From Alphaproteobacteria bacterium RIFCSPHIGHO2_02_FULL_46_13 (lineage in GTDB: Bacteria > Pseudomonadota > Alphaproteobacteria > Micavibrionales > Micavibrionaceae), in the NCBI GenBank assembly GCA_001767915.1, contig MEMI01000010.1, positions 1 through 32,661 of the forward strand: a DNA stretch of 32,661 nucleotides, read 5' to 3'. A program made the position numbers and the translations under genes. Shown piece by piece: positions 32,529 through 32,661 of this stretch; position 1 is the first letter of the stretch; each line of letters starts with the position of its first letter. The notes under the pieces are model-generated. The model saw only the letters and a list, made by a program, of their open reading frames with translations. It had not been told where the DNA came from and searched no databases.

Positions 32529-32661
32529 ATGCAGCCCAGAAATATCATCGTCATTCATGGCACAAAAGGGGCTCCCCATATCAATTGGTTTCCTTGGCTC
32601 AGCCAAGAATGTATGAAACTGGGGCATAAAGTTTATGTTCCGGAATTTCCAACACCTGAAA
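32529..32661 (+). CDS. RBBP9/YdeN-family alpha/beta hydrolase (3'-truncated by window edge)
   Basis: The first 44 residues are visible from the ATG directly after the yejA stop. IIVIHGTKGAPHINWFPWL and LGHKVYVPEFPTPE match the N-terminus of small serine hydrolases of the RBBP9/YdeN kind, where HGTxGxPxxNWFPWL is characteristic. The catalytic Ser-Asp-His residues lie beyond the window. The start has no spacer from the previous gene, so translation is probably coupled. Confidence 0.85.
   Translation, partial: MQPRNIIVIHGTKGAPHINWFPWLSQECMKLGHKVYVPEFPTPE

Noticed and set aside
1-32661. CRISPR arrays, insertion sequences, prophage or attachment sites
   Set aside because: I saw no regularly spaced repeats, transposase or integrase motifs, or long terminal inverted repeats. 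The tRNA-Lys 3' end is not duplicated nearby.

Overview
The window reads as chromosomal DNA of a Gram-negative alphaproteobacterium. The evidence is FtsZ with a long Gln/Pro/Ala-rich linker and an alphaproteobacterial-type C-terminal peptide, a TipF-like EAL protein, clustered GANTC sites upstream of ftsZ, and the mix of housekeeping genes. The lineage is not fixed by sequence alone. A T4P-bearing, deep-branching group such as Micavibrionales or Rhodospirillales-like bacteria is my guess. Coding density is high, and I see no rRNA, CRISPR, insertion sequence or phage. No gene-free stretch exceeds 300 bases.

Region 1 (1-10110) holds division and cell-wall genes in an unusual arrangement. A truncated unknown CDS leads into ftsZ (+) and its terminator. 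Convergent to ftsZ are two methyltransferases (a SpoU family member and a COG1092-type enzyme), with coaD divergent from them, then tRNA-Lys(TTT). A minus-strand ftsQ-ftsA-ampD-like operon follows. Divergent from ftsQ is an 800-residue protein made of two D-Ala-D-Ala ligase units in tandem. The usual ddl-ftsQ-ftsA-ftsZ order is therefore broken up.

Region 2 (10111-10545) is a short iron-regulation island. Two Fur-box-like palindromes sit over a good sigma70 promoter in front of a small unknown protein that may be frameshifted.

Region 3 (10546-26970) is a 16-kb block of minus-strand genes for a type IV pilus / MSHA-like machine. In transcription order it encodes an MshE/PilB assembly ATPase, an MshG/PilC platform protein apparently starting at ATT, a PilM-PilN fusion (MshI-like), a PilO/MshJ-like protein, a PilP/MshK-like protein, an ABC ATPase, a TPR protein (MshN-like), a prepilin-peptidase relative lacking the protease domain, PilT, PilU, an MshL-like secretin lipoprotein, an ABC-2 permease, a membrane-anchored helical-repeat protein, and a multi-pass membrane AraC-type regulator. 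No pilin gene is present. The ABC ATPase, permease and anchored protein resemble in kind the PilGHI module of Myxococcus pili. Taken together, the block looks like a nonstandard pilus or secretion system.

Region 4 (27147-32661, plus strand) holds a small unknown protein, pgsA, pyrD, a TipF-like degenerate EAL protein, a YejA-like oligopeptide-binding protein, and the start of an RBBP9/YdeN-family hydrolase cut by the window edge.
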